Assembly (NCBI RefSeq): GCF_002754245.1
Contig: NZ_PEEX01000001.1
Location: forward strand, 248,001 to 312,000
Origin: Chryseobacterium sp. 52
GTDB lineage: Bacteria; Bacteroidota; Bacteroidia; Flavobacteriales; Weeksellaceae
Direction of reading: 5' to 3'
DNA length: 64,000 nt
The notes beneath the pieces were generated by a model. The model did not search any database, was not told the DNA's origin, and saw only the letters and a program-made list of their open reading frames with translations. The position numbers and the translations under genes are program-made. Positions 28,241-35,557 of the stretch are shown here, in pieces; within the stretch, counting starts at the first letter, position 1; each line of letters begins with the position of its first letter.

Positions 28241-28254
28241 GATTAAAAATAATT

Positions 28255-28284
28255 TTGAAGTTAAAAAGTTAATCACTATTTTTG
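28255..28284 (+). promoter_or_regulatory. promoter of the first tRNA-Glu
   Basis: A -33 TTG at 28255-28257 and a -7 TATTTTTG at 28277-28284 are separated by 19 bp, a near-ideal match. The transcript would start about 10 nt before the tRNA. Confidence 0.8.
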
Positions 28285-28298
28285 CAACCTCAAAATTT

Positions 28299-28373
28299 GG
28301 CCTATTCGTCTAGTGGTTAGGACTCAAGGTTTTCATCCTTGCAACAGGAGTTCGATTCTCCTATAGGCTACCA
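28299..28373 (+). tRNA. tRNA-Glu (TTC), CCA encoded
   Basis: A full cloverleaf can be drawn: acceptor GGCCTAT / ATAGGCT (first pair G-U), D arm with GTGGTTAGGA, anticodon stem CAAGG / CCTTG with loop TTTTCAT giving anticodon TTC, and T arm with GTTCGATTC. The discriminator A at 28370 is followed by an encoded CCA. It differs from the two other tRNA-Glu genes nearby in the acceptor, anticodon and T stems. The hypothetical gene at 28385 starts 11 nt downstream, so one primary transcript probably carries both. Confidence 0.93.
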
Positions 28374-28384
28374 AATTTGATATC

Positions 28385-28705
28385 ATGCCGGATTTAAAAA
28401 TACAAGAAGCAAAACTTCTTTTTAAGAAAATCCACTCTAACCCAAAAAGTTACGATTTACAAATCAATGAAGACGGGATTACAGGCAGGGATGATAAAAT
28501 AAGTTTCAGACTTTACAGGACTGGAGAAAGGGTCGCCTTTGAAGTAACAATTGATGGACTTACCTTCACCAATACCACTGGAGAATGGAACAACGCGATG
28601 ATTATGCTAAGTAGCACAATCAAGAAAATAGAAAGAGAACAAGAGAATTTAAAAATAGAACAAGCAATAGATAAACTCAGAAAATACCTGTCAGAAGAAA
28701 ATTGA
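28385..28705 (+). CDS. hypothetical protein directly downstream of tRNA-Glu
   Basis: 106 residues, soluble, acidic/basic mixed, no signal peptide (MPDLKIQEAKLLFKKIHSNP). The middle has beta-strand-like EDGITGRDDKISFRLYRTGE and VAFEVTIDGLTFTNTTGEWNN; the end is helical. I do not recognise a named family. The start lies 11 nt after the tRNA 3' end with no separate promoter visible, so its mRNA is probably released by tRNA 3' processing. The next gene, rpsT, has its own promoter inside the spacer and the 3' end of this gene. Confidence 0.65.
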   Translation: MPDLKIQEAKLLFKKIHSNPKSYDLQINEDGITGRDDKISFRLYRTGERVAFEVTIDGLTFTNTTGEWNNAMIMLSSTIKKIEREQENLKIEQAIDKLRKYLSEEN

Positions 28706-28723
28706 AAAATTTTAAAAATAAAT

Positions 28724-28754
28724 TTGGCAGATTGAAAAAAAGTTTATAGTTTTG
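28724..28754 (+). promoter_or_regulatory. rpsT promoter
   Basis: TTG (28724-28726) and TAGTTTTG (28747-28754) lie 20 bp apart. The -7 box is 18 bp before the rpsT start codon. Confidence 0.7.
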
Positions 28755-28772
28755 CACTCACATTTGAACGAT

Positions 28773-29027
28773 ATGGCAAATCATAAATCAGCATTAAAAA
28801 GAATTAGACAAAACGAAGTTAGAAGAGTTCGTAACAGATATTATCACAAGACTGCAAGAACTGCTCTTAAAGTCCTGAGAAATGAAGAAAATAAAGCTGC
28901 TGCTACAGAGCAACTGCCTAAAGTTATCGCTCTTTTGGATAGATTAGCTAAAAAGAATATCATCCACAAGAACAAAGCGGCTAACTTGAAAAGCAAATTG
29001 ACTAAGCACGTTAATAAATTAGCGTAA
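28773..29027 (+). CDS. rpsT: 30S ribosomal protein S20
   Basis: 84 residues starting [15 protein letters not shown] at ATG 28773; a TTG 21 bp upstream lies within the promoter and was discarded. The protein is a Lys/Arg-rich helical bundle ([39 protein letters not shown]) that binds 16S rRNA early in assembly. The second tRNA-Glu begins 10 bp after the stop codon, so rpsT and the two following tRNA genes may be one transcription unit ending at the terminator near 29300. Confidence 0.97.
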   Translation: MANHKSALKRIRQNEVRRVRNRYYHKTARTALKVLRNEENKAAATEQLPKVIALLDRLAKKNIIHKNKAANLKSKLTKHVNKLA

Positions 29028-29037
29028 AAGTATAGTA

Positions 29038-29109
29038 GGCCCGTTCGTCTATCGGTTAGGACCTCAGATTTTCATTCTGGTAAGAGGGGTTCGACTCCCC
29101 TACGGGCTA
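29038..29109 (+). tRNA. tRNA-Glu (TTC), copy A of an identical pair
   Basis: 72 nt, with acceptor GGCCCGT / ACGGGCT, D arm containing ATCGGTTAGGA, anticodon loop TTTTCAT (anticodon TTC) and T arm GGTTCGACTCC. CCA is not encoded (discriminator A is followed by CAA). It begins 10 bp after rpsT and is identical to the copy at 29211. Confidence 0.93.
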
Positions 29110-29210
29110 CAAACTTAATCACTACTAACCGGGTGGTTATAAATAAGAGTTGTAAACTTATAAAAACAAAAAACTAACCCTGTAGATATTTTATTTGCAG
29201 TTTGGTAGAT

Positions 29211-29282
29211 GGCCCGTTCGTCTATCGGTTAGGACCTCAGATTTTCATTCTGGTAAGAGGGGTTCGACTCCCCTACGGGCTA
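29211..29282 (+). tRNA. tRNA-Glu (TTC), copy B of an identical pair
   Basis: 72 nt identical to the copy at 29038, separated from it by a unique 101-bp spacer. CCA is not encoded. A terminator hairpin begins about 10 bp downstream. The pair is a recent or concerted duplication. Confidence 0.93.
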
Positions 29283-29291
29283 CTTAACAAC

Positions 29292-29324
29292 AAAAAACTC
29301 TGGTATTTTTATCAGAGTTTTTTT
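29292..29324 (+). terminator. terminator of the rpsT/tRNA unit
   Basis: AAAAACTCTGGTA / TATCAGAGTTTTT with one G-T pair, a 4-nt T loop and a T run. Confidence 0.82.
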
Positions 29325-29554
29325 GTTCGTTAATCCTTCGGATTTCTTAAAACCTTTCTTACCTGATCTTGTCCGAAACTTACTTTACATTTTCAAATTC
29401 GGCTTATTTTCAACTTCAGCCATGATTTCAGTACACTGAATTTATAAACACGTAGCACATACGGTTTAAAAAATGTGACAGAGCTATTGATCTGCATATT
29501 AATTCTCAGAAGAGAAACTATAATGTGTAGTTTTGTAGTATTCAAAATAAAAAC

Positions 29555-30592
29555 ATGGCATTCATTAATGATTTAGGTAAGATTATTGTTTTTTTGTTTT
29601 TACTGTTAAGTGTTTTTCTGATGACTGCAAAATCCGAAAGAAAACTGCCTGATTATTTATTTGCTTCTTTTCTCCTGATATCTGTGATCGATTTTTCCGG
29701 TCTTTTCTTATCAATGCCTGATTCCAAAATACTCAAAGGAGGAAAACTGGCCAGCGTTCTCCTGCAGATGCCTCTGTATTATTTATATGTCAACTCAGCC
29801 TGTTATTATAATTTCAAACTCCGGAAAAAGCATCTTTTGCATGGGCTCCCGTTTTTATTTGTTTTTTGCTTCTTCAGTGCCACAGGAATTTCAAAACTGG
29901 GCTACCGGGTATTTGATGTGATCTCTATTATTCAGTATTACTTTTATATCATTGCTGTGTTTCTGGTGTTGAAAAACTTCAGAAAATTATATCAGGAAAA
30001 TTATTCCAGTAATCATCACCTTACCTACAAATGGCTGATGCAAACCACTGTCCTTTTTCTGATTGGAAACATCTTTGTTCTTATCCGAGGTTTCGTTGAG
30101 AACAATAGCCCTGTTTATAACTACCTATTCACCATAACCTCCCTATTTGTTTTATTTGTAATCACCTGGTTTGTGCTGAATGCTTTGTACCGCCCTAATT
30201 TGTTTGCCGGAATCAATAAAGATCTGGTTCCTGTACACTCGGAAAAGGAAGTAAAGGAAGAACCGGAGCAATTGAAAAGCCTTCTGAAATTCATGGAAAC
30301 TGAAAAGCCTTATTTAGATGATAAACTGACCTTGCAGAAATTGGCCGAACAGATTAATTTACCTGAAAAGCAATTATCCCTGCTGATCAATCAACATACC
30401 GGAAAACATTTTTTCGACTTTATCAATGAATTCAGAATTAATGATGCAAAAACCCTTCTCAAGGAACAGTCTCAGTTAACGGTACTGGAAGTATTGTATG
30501 AAGTGGGCTTCAATTCAAAATCTTCATTCTATACTGCATTTAAAAAGGAAACCAATTTAACGCCTACAGATTACAGAAAATCAATCGTTTAG
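29555..30592 (+). CDS. membrane-bound AraC-type transcriptional regulator
   Basis: 345 residues. Six to seven membrane helices (about 8-215) precede a C-terminal AraC domain (about 245-345) with two helix-turn-helix units: LTLQKLAEQINLPEKQLSLLI and LTVLEVLYEVGFNSKSSFYTAFKKETNLTPTDYRKS. This 7TM-plus-AraC layout is common in flavobacteria. The signal and targets are unknown. The serine hydrolase gene 120 bp downstream is on the same strand and is a plausible target. A -7 like box TAGTTTTG lies at 29528-29535. Confidence 0.88.
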   Translation: MAFINDLGKIIVFLFLLLSVFLMTAKSERKLPDYLFASFLLISVIDFSGLFLSMPDSKILKGGKLASVLLQMPLYYLYVNSACYYNFKLRKKHLLHGLPFLFVFCFFSATGISKLGYRVFDVISIIQYYFYIIAVFLVLKNFRKLYQENYSSNHHLTYKWLMQTTVLFLIGNIFVLIRGFVENNSPVYNYLFTITSLFVLFVITWFVLNALYRPNLFAGINKDLVPVHSEKEVKEEPEQLKSLLKFMETEKPYLDDKLTLQKLAEQINLPEKQLSLLINQHTGKHFFDFINEFRINDAKTLLKEQSQLTVLEVLYEVGFNSKSSFYTAFKKETNLTPTDYRKSIV

Positions 30593-30712
30593 CAATGTCC
30601 GATTTTAAGTCGGACTGTTTTTCTACTTTAAAATCAGTCCGGTTTCCGATAGTCGGATGTTTATCTAACTATAAATTTCCAGATTTGCTTCATTATTTAA
30701 AAATTAAATCAA

Positions 30713-32365
30713 ATGAAGCTATCAATCAAATGGACATTGTTCTTTTTTTCTTTATTGACTTCCGGACTCTGCTCTGCCCAATCCAAACAAACAGATCCGA
30801 TCAGGAGAACAGATTCTCTCCTGAATGTCTATAAACAGGAAAATACGCCGGGCACGGCCGTTGCCATCATAAAAAACGGAAAAGTAATTTATAAGAAAAC
30901 CTATGGCCTGGCTAATCTGGAAAACAAAATTCCGGTAACAGATTCCACGGCTTTTAATATCGCATCTGTTTCTAAACAGTTTACCGCATTTATTGCCCTA
31001 TTAGCTGAAAAAGAAGGGAAGCTATCCTTAGATGATGATATAAGAATCTATCTGCCTGAGCTGAAGCATCTGCCCTATAAAATTACGGTCCGTCAATTGG
31101 CAAATCATACCCATGGATTACCCAATTTTAGTGAAATAAAAAAACTACAGGGTTTTGGAGATGAATTTAAAGTAACCAATGATGAAGGAGTACAAACCAT
31201 TCTGGGGATTAAAAGTATCAACTTTTCTCCCGGAGAAAAATACCAATATAATAATACCGGTTTTACGCTGCTTGCTGAAATTCTCCACAGGATTTATAAA
31301 AAAGATTTTAACCAAATCGCCAAGGAATACATTTTTAATCCTTTGCTCATGAAAAACACCATAGCTTTAAACGATCCTGATAAAATCATCCCGAACACAG
31401 CAGAATCCTACCGGCCAGCGGGCAACACTTTTTTGAAGTTTCCTATCGCACAAATGGTGGATGGCTCATCTAATATCTATACGACACTGAATGATCTGTG
31501 TAAATGGGCCTCCAATTTTCAGAATCCCATACAGGGAAGCCGCGAGCTTTACAATACAATGCAAAAGAGTACCGTCCTCAGTACGGGCAAAACCATAGAA
31601 TATGGATTGGGACTGCAGACTGAAAAATATAAAGGTTTGGACATCGTCTTTCACGGTGGCGGTACAGTGGGTTATCGTGCCTATATTTTACATGTTCCTT
31701 CCCAACAGTTTTCTGTCGTAATGCTGGGCAACAAGCAAAGCTTTGAAGGTTTGGAGATTGTTTATCAATTGGTAGACTTCTTTCTCAAAGATCAGCAGAC
31801 CCTTCCTTCTCTGCCACAAAAAACAAATTATACTCCAGCTGAACTGAAAAAATTTGAAGGAATTTATGAATTTAGTCCCGGAAATTTTCTTGAAATATCA
31901 GCGGAAGGGAAAGATCTTTATATGGGAACCTATAACCGAAAAGGTAAGGAACCGCTTCAGATGGTCGGGGACAGTAAATTTAAGATTATATCTATTCCTA
32001 CCGCAAGTTTAACCTTTCATACTGGCTCGGTTGTTCTTAGGATTGCTGATTTTACCTACACTGCCAAAAAAATAACCCTGAACCCACCTAAAGCAGAGAA
32101 AATGGTTTTGAGCAAATTCGTAGGTTACTACAGGAATGAGGAATTTAATACGACCTACCAGCTAGTCCTTGAAAACAAGAAGCTTATCGCAAGACATCCG
32201 TTGAATGGTGATATTGAACTCTATCCGTTACACCCTGCAAGCTTCTACTCCACAACTGATTATTTCGGGCAACTTGATTTTACATATGATCAAAATAATG
32301 AAATCACGGAATTTATGTTATCGGGATCAAATCTTTTAAATGTTGAATTTAAAAAAATAAAATAG
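30713..32365 (+). CDS. serine hydrolase, class C beta-lactamase-like (exported)
   Basis: 550 residues. A signal peptide (about 1-22, ending LCSAQ) precedes a beta-lactamase/transpeptidase-like domain (about 30-365) with SxxK as SVSKQFTAF (about 93-96), YxN as YQYNNTGF (about 180-182) and HGGG as FHGGGTVGYRAY (about 313-316). About 180 C-terminal residues form a beta-rich domain often found in D-aminopeptidase or esterase homologues. The family includes AmpC, DD-peptidases and esterases; the tail argues against a plain beta-lactamase. A terminator follows. Confidence 0.88.
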   Translation: MKLSIKWTLFFFSLLTSGLCSAQSKQTDPIRRTDSLLNVYKQENTPGTAVAIIKNGKVIYKKTYGLANLENKIPVTDSTAFNIASVSKQFTAFIALLAEKEGKLSLDDDIRIYLPELKHLPYKITVRQLANHTHGLPNFSEIKKLQGFGDEFKVTNDEGVQTILGIKSINFSPGEKYQYNNTGFTLLAEILHRIYKKDFNQIAKEYIFNPLLMKNTIALNDPDKIIPNTAESYRPAGNTFLKFPIAQMVDGSSNIYTTLNDLCKWASNFQNPIQGSRELYNTMQKSTVLSTGKTIEYGLGLQTEKYKGLDIVFHGGGTVGYRAYILHVPSQQFSVVMLGNKQSFEGLEIVYQLVDFFLKDQQTLPSLPQKTNYTPAELKKFEGIYEFSPGNFLEISAEGKDLYMGTYNRKGKEPLQMVGDSKFKIISIPTASLTFHTGSVVLRIADFTYTAKKITLNPPKAEKMVLSKFVGYYRNEEFNTTYQLVLENKKLIARHPLNGDIELYPLHPASFYSTTDYFGQLDFTYDQNNEITEFMLSGSNLLNVEFKKIK

Positions 32366-32385
32366 TCTTACCTGCTTCAATTACT

Positions 32386-32418
32386 GAGGTTATCTCCATT
32401 GAGAGATAGCCTCTTTTC
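32386..32418 (+). terminator. terminator after the serine hydrolase gene
   Basis: GAGGTTATCTC / GAGATAGCCTC, one G-T pair, 6-nt loop and a TTTT tail, 20 bp after the stop codon. Confidence 0.8.
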
Positions 32419-32504
32419 TGTCAATGAACTTCGCAGATGCACTTATTTTTTTACCGTGTAAATAAAATCCTTCTGGAAATTAGGGTAAGATATTTTAAAA
32501 GTCA

Positions 32505-32526
32505 TACCTTTGCATTCATCAGATGA
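32505..32526 (+). promoter_or_regulatory. promoter -7 box and operator of the FadR-type regulator
   Basis: The -7 box TACCTTTG (32505-32512) is followed three bases later by the palindrome TCATC-A-GATGA (32516-32526), which would cover the transcription start. The same palindrome recurs before the MFS gene. A regulator bound here would repress its own gene. Confidence 0.6.
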
Positions 32527-32530
32527 TAAG

Positions 32531-33193
32531 ATGTATATGCAAATTCAAAGAAAAACATTAGCTCAGGAAGTCGCGGAAAGATTAATTCAGGGAATAATCA
32601 ACGACGAATATACTATTGGAGATAAGCTTCCAATTGAGCCGGAACTTATGAAAATATATGGCGTGGGGCGTTCAAGCGTTCGCGAGGCTATCAAAATTCT
32701 TTCGATAAAAGGAGTTCTGAGTGTGCAGCAAGGCGTGGGTACTTTTGTGATATCAAAGAATATTCAGGAATCATTGGAAACCCAAATCAACAAAGCGGAA
32801 ATCGAAGAGGTATATGAGGTACGTTCTCTTTTGGATTCAAAAATAGCATCAAGAGCGGCTATTTACAGGACTGAAGAAGAACTGAAGATGATTAAGATGT
32901 ATTTGGATCTCAGAGATAAATTCGCTGAAGAAGACCAGGCCCAGGAATGTTATCAGGCTGATATAAATTTCCACATTTCTATCGCTGAAGCATGCGGTAA
33001 TACCCTTTTGAAAGAAATTTACAAAATAGCCAGTAAACATATTCTTACCTCTTTTGAAATCAGTCATAACAACAATACAGATTCTTTCAAACTCTCACAA
33101 AAAATACATGCTGATCTTTATACTGCTATTGAAAATAAAGATTCTGACACTGCTGCGCATATTGCACAACTTATCGTTGAAAGAGTATATTAA
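32531..33193 (+). CDS. FadR/GntR family transcriptional regulator
   Basis: 220 residues from ATG 32531; a second ATG at 32537 is equally possible, and the in-frame TTG upstream lies in the promoter. The N-terminal winged helix has AQEVAERLIQGIINDEYTIGDKLPIEPELMKIYGVGRSSVREAIKIL, given here only as its landmarks KLPIEPEL and GRSSVREAIK, and GVGTFV. The C-terminal FCD helical domain (about 90-215) carries the likely metal/ligand residues in ADINFHISIAEACGN and KIHADLYTAI. It lies 57 bp before the MFS gene with matching operators upstream of both. Confidence 0.9.
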   Translation: MYMQIQRKTLAQEVAERLIQGIINDEYTIGDKLPIEPELMKIYGVGRSSVREAIKILSIKGVLSVQQGVGTFVISKNIQESLETQINKAEIEEVYEVRSLLDSKIASRAAIYRTEEELKMIKMYLDLRDKFAEEDQAQECYQADINFHISIAEACGNTLLKEIYKIASKHILTSFEISHNNNTDSFKLSQKIHADLYTAIENKDSDTAAHIAQLIVERVY

Positions 33194-33212
33194 TCATTAA
33201 ATTCATAACAAA

Positions 33213-33235
33213 ATTCATCTGATGACATGATGAAT
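33213..33235 (+). promoter_or_regulatory. candidate FadR-type operator before the MFS gene
   Basis: TCATC-T-GATGA (33215-33225) is the reverse complement of the palindrome at 32516-32526. Here it also lies inside a longer inverted repeat ATTCATC-N9-GATGAAT (33213-33235). It lies 16 bp before the MFS start codon. Confidence 0.6.
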
Positions 33236-33250
33236 TAAAGATAACATTCT

Positions 33251-34456
33251 ATGGAAAAAGTACAGACACAAGCCATTGATACCACTAAAATTGTATATCC
33301 TATTTTATTTATGATCAGTTTTTCTCATTTGCTGAATGATCTGATCCAATCCACTATTCCTTCATTATATCCTATTCTGAAAGGTGAATTCCGTTTATCA
33401 TTTGCTCAGATCGGGATCATCACACTGGTTTTTCAGCTTACGGCTTCTATTCTACAGCCGTTTGTTGGAATTTATACTGATAAAAAGCCTAACCCAAGAT
33501 CTCTGGCTATAGGAATGGGACTATCTATGGCTGGTTTATTATTATTGGCAGCCGCCCATCAATATTATGTAATTCTGATAGCAGTGGCATTAATTGGTAT
33601 GGGGTCTTCCATTTTTCACCCTGAAGCTTCCAGAGTTGCCCAGTTGGCATCCGGCGGGCAAAAAGGACTTGCTCAATCTATATTTCAGGTAGGCGGAAAT
33701 TCAGGAAGTGCCATCGGGCCTTTATTGGTTGCTTTGATTATTCTGCCTTTAGGTCAGAGTTATGTTGCTCTTTTTGCCATTGCAGCTTTTATAGGCATTA
33801 TTGTATTATGGAGAATCGGAAATTGGTATGCAGAAAGACTGTCTCTTAAAAAATCTGCTGTTCACCCGGATAATATCATAGAAATACAACTGTCCCGCAA
33901 AAAAGTTATATTTTCTATTACCATTCTGTTGGCTCTTGTATTTTCTAAATACATCTATTTAGCATCAATGACTAATTATTTCACTTTTTTTCTCATCGAT
34001 AAATTTCATGTTTCCGTAAAAGATTCTCAGCTGTACTTATTCCTGTTTCTTGCAGCCGTAGCCGTAGGAACAATTTTGGGCGGAAAGTTGGGAGATAAGT
34101 ATGGAAGAAAAAAAATCATTTGGGCTTCTATTTTGGGAGCAGCACCTTTCACACTCTGTCTTCCCTATCTTCCTTTGGTATGGACTATCATATTTGCTGT
34201 TTTAATCGGCTTAATTATTGCCTCAGCATTTTCTGCAATTCTGGTATATGCTACAGATCTTATGCCTAATAAAATTGGATTGGTAGCAGGCTTATTTTTT
34301 GGATTTATGTTTGGGATGGGCGGAATTGGTTCTGCAGTACTGGGAGCCGTAGCGGATGATACCGGAATCGAGTATGTATTTAAAATCTGTGCTTTTTTAC
34401 CTCTTATGGGTATTATCACTGCACTTTTACCGAATATTAAAGGACGTAAAAAATAG
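33251..34456 (+). CDS. MFS transporter, fosmidomycin-resistance (Fsr)-like
   Basis: 401 residues with twelve predicted membrane helices. FMISFSHLLNDLIQSTIPSLYP at the start, GIYTDKKPNPRSLAIGMGLS (the loop 2-3 motif) and GSSIFHPEASRVAQLASGG resemble the Fsr branch of the major facilitator superfamily; GGKLGDKYGRKKII repeats the motif in the second half. Fsr-type proteins are drug/proton antiporters, but the natural substrate is unknown. It is the likely target of the FadR-type regulator encoded upstream, which suggests induction by a small carboxylate or sugar acid. Confidence 0.88.
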   Translation: MEKVQTQAIDTTKIVYPILFMISFSHLLNDLIQSTIPSLYPILKGEFRLSFAQIGIITLVFQLTASILQPFVGIYTDKKPNPRSLAIGMGLSMAGLLLLAAAHQYYVILIAVALIGMGSSIFHPEASRVAQLASGGQKGLAQSIFQVGGNSGSAIGPLLVALIILPLGQSYVALFAIAAFIGIIVLWRIGNWYAERLSLKKSAVHPDNIIEIQLSRKKVIFSITILLALVFSKYIYLASMTNYFTFFLIDKFHVSVKDSQLYLFLFLAAVAVGTILGGKLGDKYGRKKIIWASILGAAPFTLCLPYLPLVWTIIFAVLIGLIIASAFSAILVYATDLMPNKIGLVAGLFFGFMFGMGGIGSAVLGAVADDTGIEYVFKICAFLPLMGIITALLPNIKGRKK

Positions 34457-34595
34457 GTCTTCCAAAATTCGAAATAACAAAAACTGGATGTATCGCTTAT
34501 AGATTTTTATTCAAGGTTAATCTCCGATTATTTTTAAGAAAACCATACGCAACATTACGAAATCATTACATAATTCACATTTATTAGAGATAATA

Positions 34596-34626
34596 TTGTA
34601 TACATATACTTTTATGCTTAAATTTG
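34596..34626 (+). promoter_or_regulatory. promoter of the T9SS protein gene at 34657
   Basis: TTG (34596-34598) and TAAATTTG (34619-34626) are 20 bp apart. The -7 box lies 30 bp before the start codon. Confidence 0.7.
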
Positions 34627-34656
34627 GGTAAAACATTAACCAAAAATCTCTATAGT

Positions 34657-35430
34657 ATGAAATCTATTCTACTTTCAAAGAAGTGCCTGTTTCAGGCCGC
34701 ATTATTTTTAGCATTCTTATTCCAATCGAGCAATGCACAGGCACAAAGCAGAATCTATGCACATGACCAACTCTCCAATGTATACGGAGTATGTCTGGCA
34801 TGTGGTGTACAGAATCCTCTGAATGCCCTGGGAGATAACGAAGATAACTATTCTACCATGGTTATGGGTACCGTTTTATTGGGAGGCGTTGAGCAGACCT
34901 TAAGGTTTCCGGAAGTGAGAACTAACACTAAGCTAGTCATCGGTATCGGAACCAATAACATCCCTCTGACCGTTCAGCTTTTAAGCGGTGTCTATATAGA
35001 AACGCTAAGCGGAACGACAGCCAACAATGACAGCCAGATGGTAACCGGCAGTTTACTGAAGCTTGCAGACAATTCTTCCAGAGCAACAATTGAACTGGTT
35101 CCTGCCAGCTCATATAACGCAGTTAAAATAAGGCTGAGCGGAGGTGTACTAAGTCTGGGTGGCGGATTCAGAGTGTATTATGCTTACCAGGATCCTCTTG
35201 CTACCATAATGGCTTACAGCAAAGACGGACAGATTACTCTGGGTGGTACTGTTTCACTGGAAGGTTCTGAAGTGAGTCTAAGAAATGCTTCCGGTAAAGA
35301 AGTACACCGATCTACACTGCATTCTAAAACATTTGACCTGTCTTCTCCACAACCTGAAGGAATTTATATCCTGACAGTAGAAACGAAAGACAAAAAGACT
35401 TATAGCCGTAAGATCAGAATTACGAACTAA
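34657..35430 (+). CDS. T9SS-exported protein of unknown function
   Basis: 257 residues from ATG 34657, which puts a signal peptide at the N-terminus (about 1-30, ending SNAQAQS); an in-frame TTG 33 bp upstream overlaps the promoter. The central part (about 30-175) is beta-rich, with YGVCLACGVQNPLNALGDNEDNY near its start, carrying the only two Cys of the mature protein as CLAC. The C-terminal 75 residues are a Por sorting domain (SGKEVHRSTL, EGIYILTVETKDKKTYSRKI). It has its own promoter and terminator. Confidence 0.78.
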   Translation: MKSILLSKKCLFQAALFLAFLFQSSNAQAQSRIYAHDQLSNVYGVCLACGVQNPLNALGDNEDNYSTMVMGTVLLGGVEQTLRFPEVRTNTKLVIGIGTNNIPLTVQLLSGVYIETLSGTTANNDSQMVTGSLLKLADNSSRATIELVPASSYNAVKIRLSGGVLSLGGGFRVYYAYQDPLATIMAYSKDGQITLGGTVSLEGSEVSLRNASGKEVHRSTLHSKTFDLSSPQPEGIYILTVETKDKKTYSRKIRITN

Positions 35431-35445
35431 GTAACAGGACATATT

Positions 35446-35486
35446 AAAACTCCGGCAGGCTTTCAGCCTGCCGGAGTTTTTTTTAG
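35446..35486 (+). terminator. terminator after the T9SS gene at 34657
   Basis: ACTCCGGCAGGC / GCCTGCCGGAGT, a perfect 12-bp stem, 5-nt loop, followed by eight T. Confidence 0.92.
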
Positions 35487-35499
35487 CCTACTGATGAAT

Positions 35500-35533
35500 T
35501 AAAAAAATCGGCGGCCCGAAGGGCCGCCGATTC
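35500..35533 (-). terminator. terminator of the cobalamin-uptake operon
   Basis: On the minus strand ATCGGCGGCCC / GGGCCGCCGAT with a 3-nt loop and a T run after it. It lies 25 bp past the stop of the gene at 35558 and is back to back with the plus-strand terminator. Confidence 0.9.
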
Positions 35534-35557
35534 ATTGAAATAAAATAGACTGTGAAA

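Noticed and set aside
29038..29282. Two identical 72-bp direct repeats with a unique spacer, CRISPR-like at first sight
   Set aside because: Each repeat folds as a complete tRNA-Glu(TTC); there are only two copies and no cas genes.
30713..32365. Reading the serine hydrolase as an antibiotic-resistance beta-lactamase
   Set aside because: The SxxK/YxN/HGGG motifs also fit DD-peptidases and esterases, and the 180-residue C-terminal domain is not part of AmpC enzymes.
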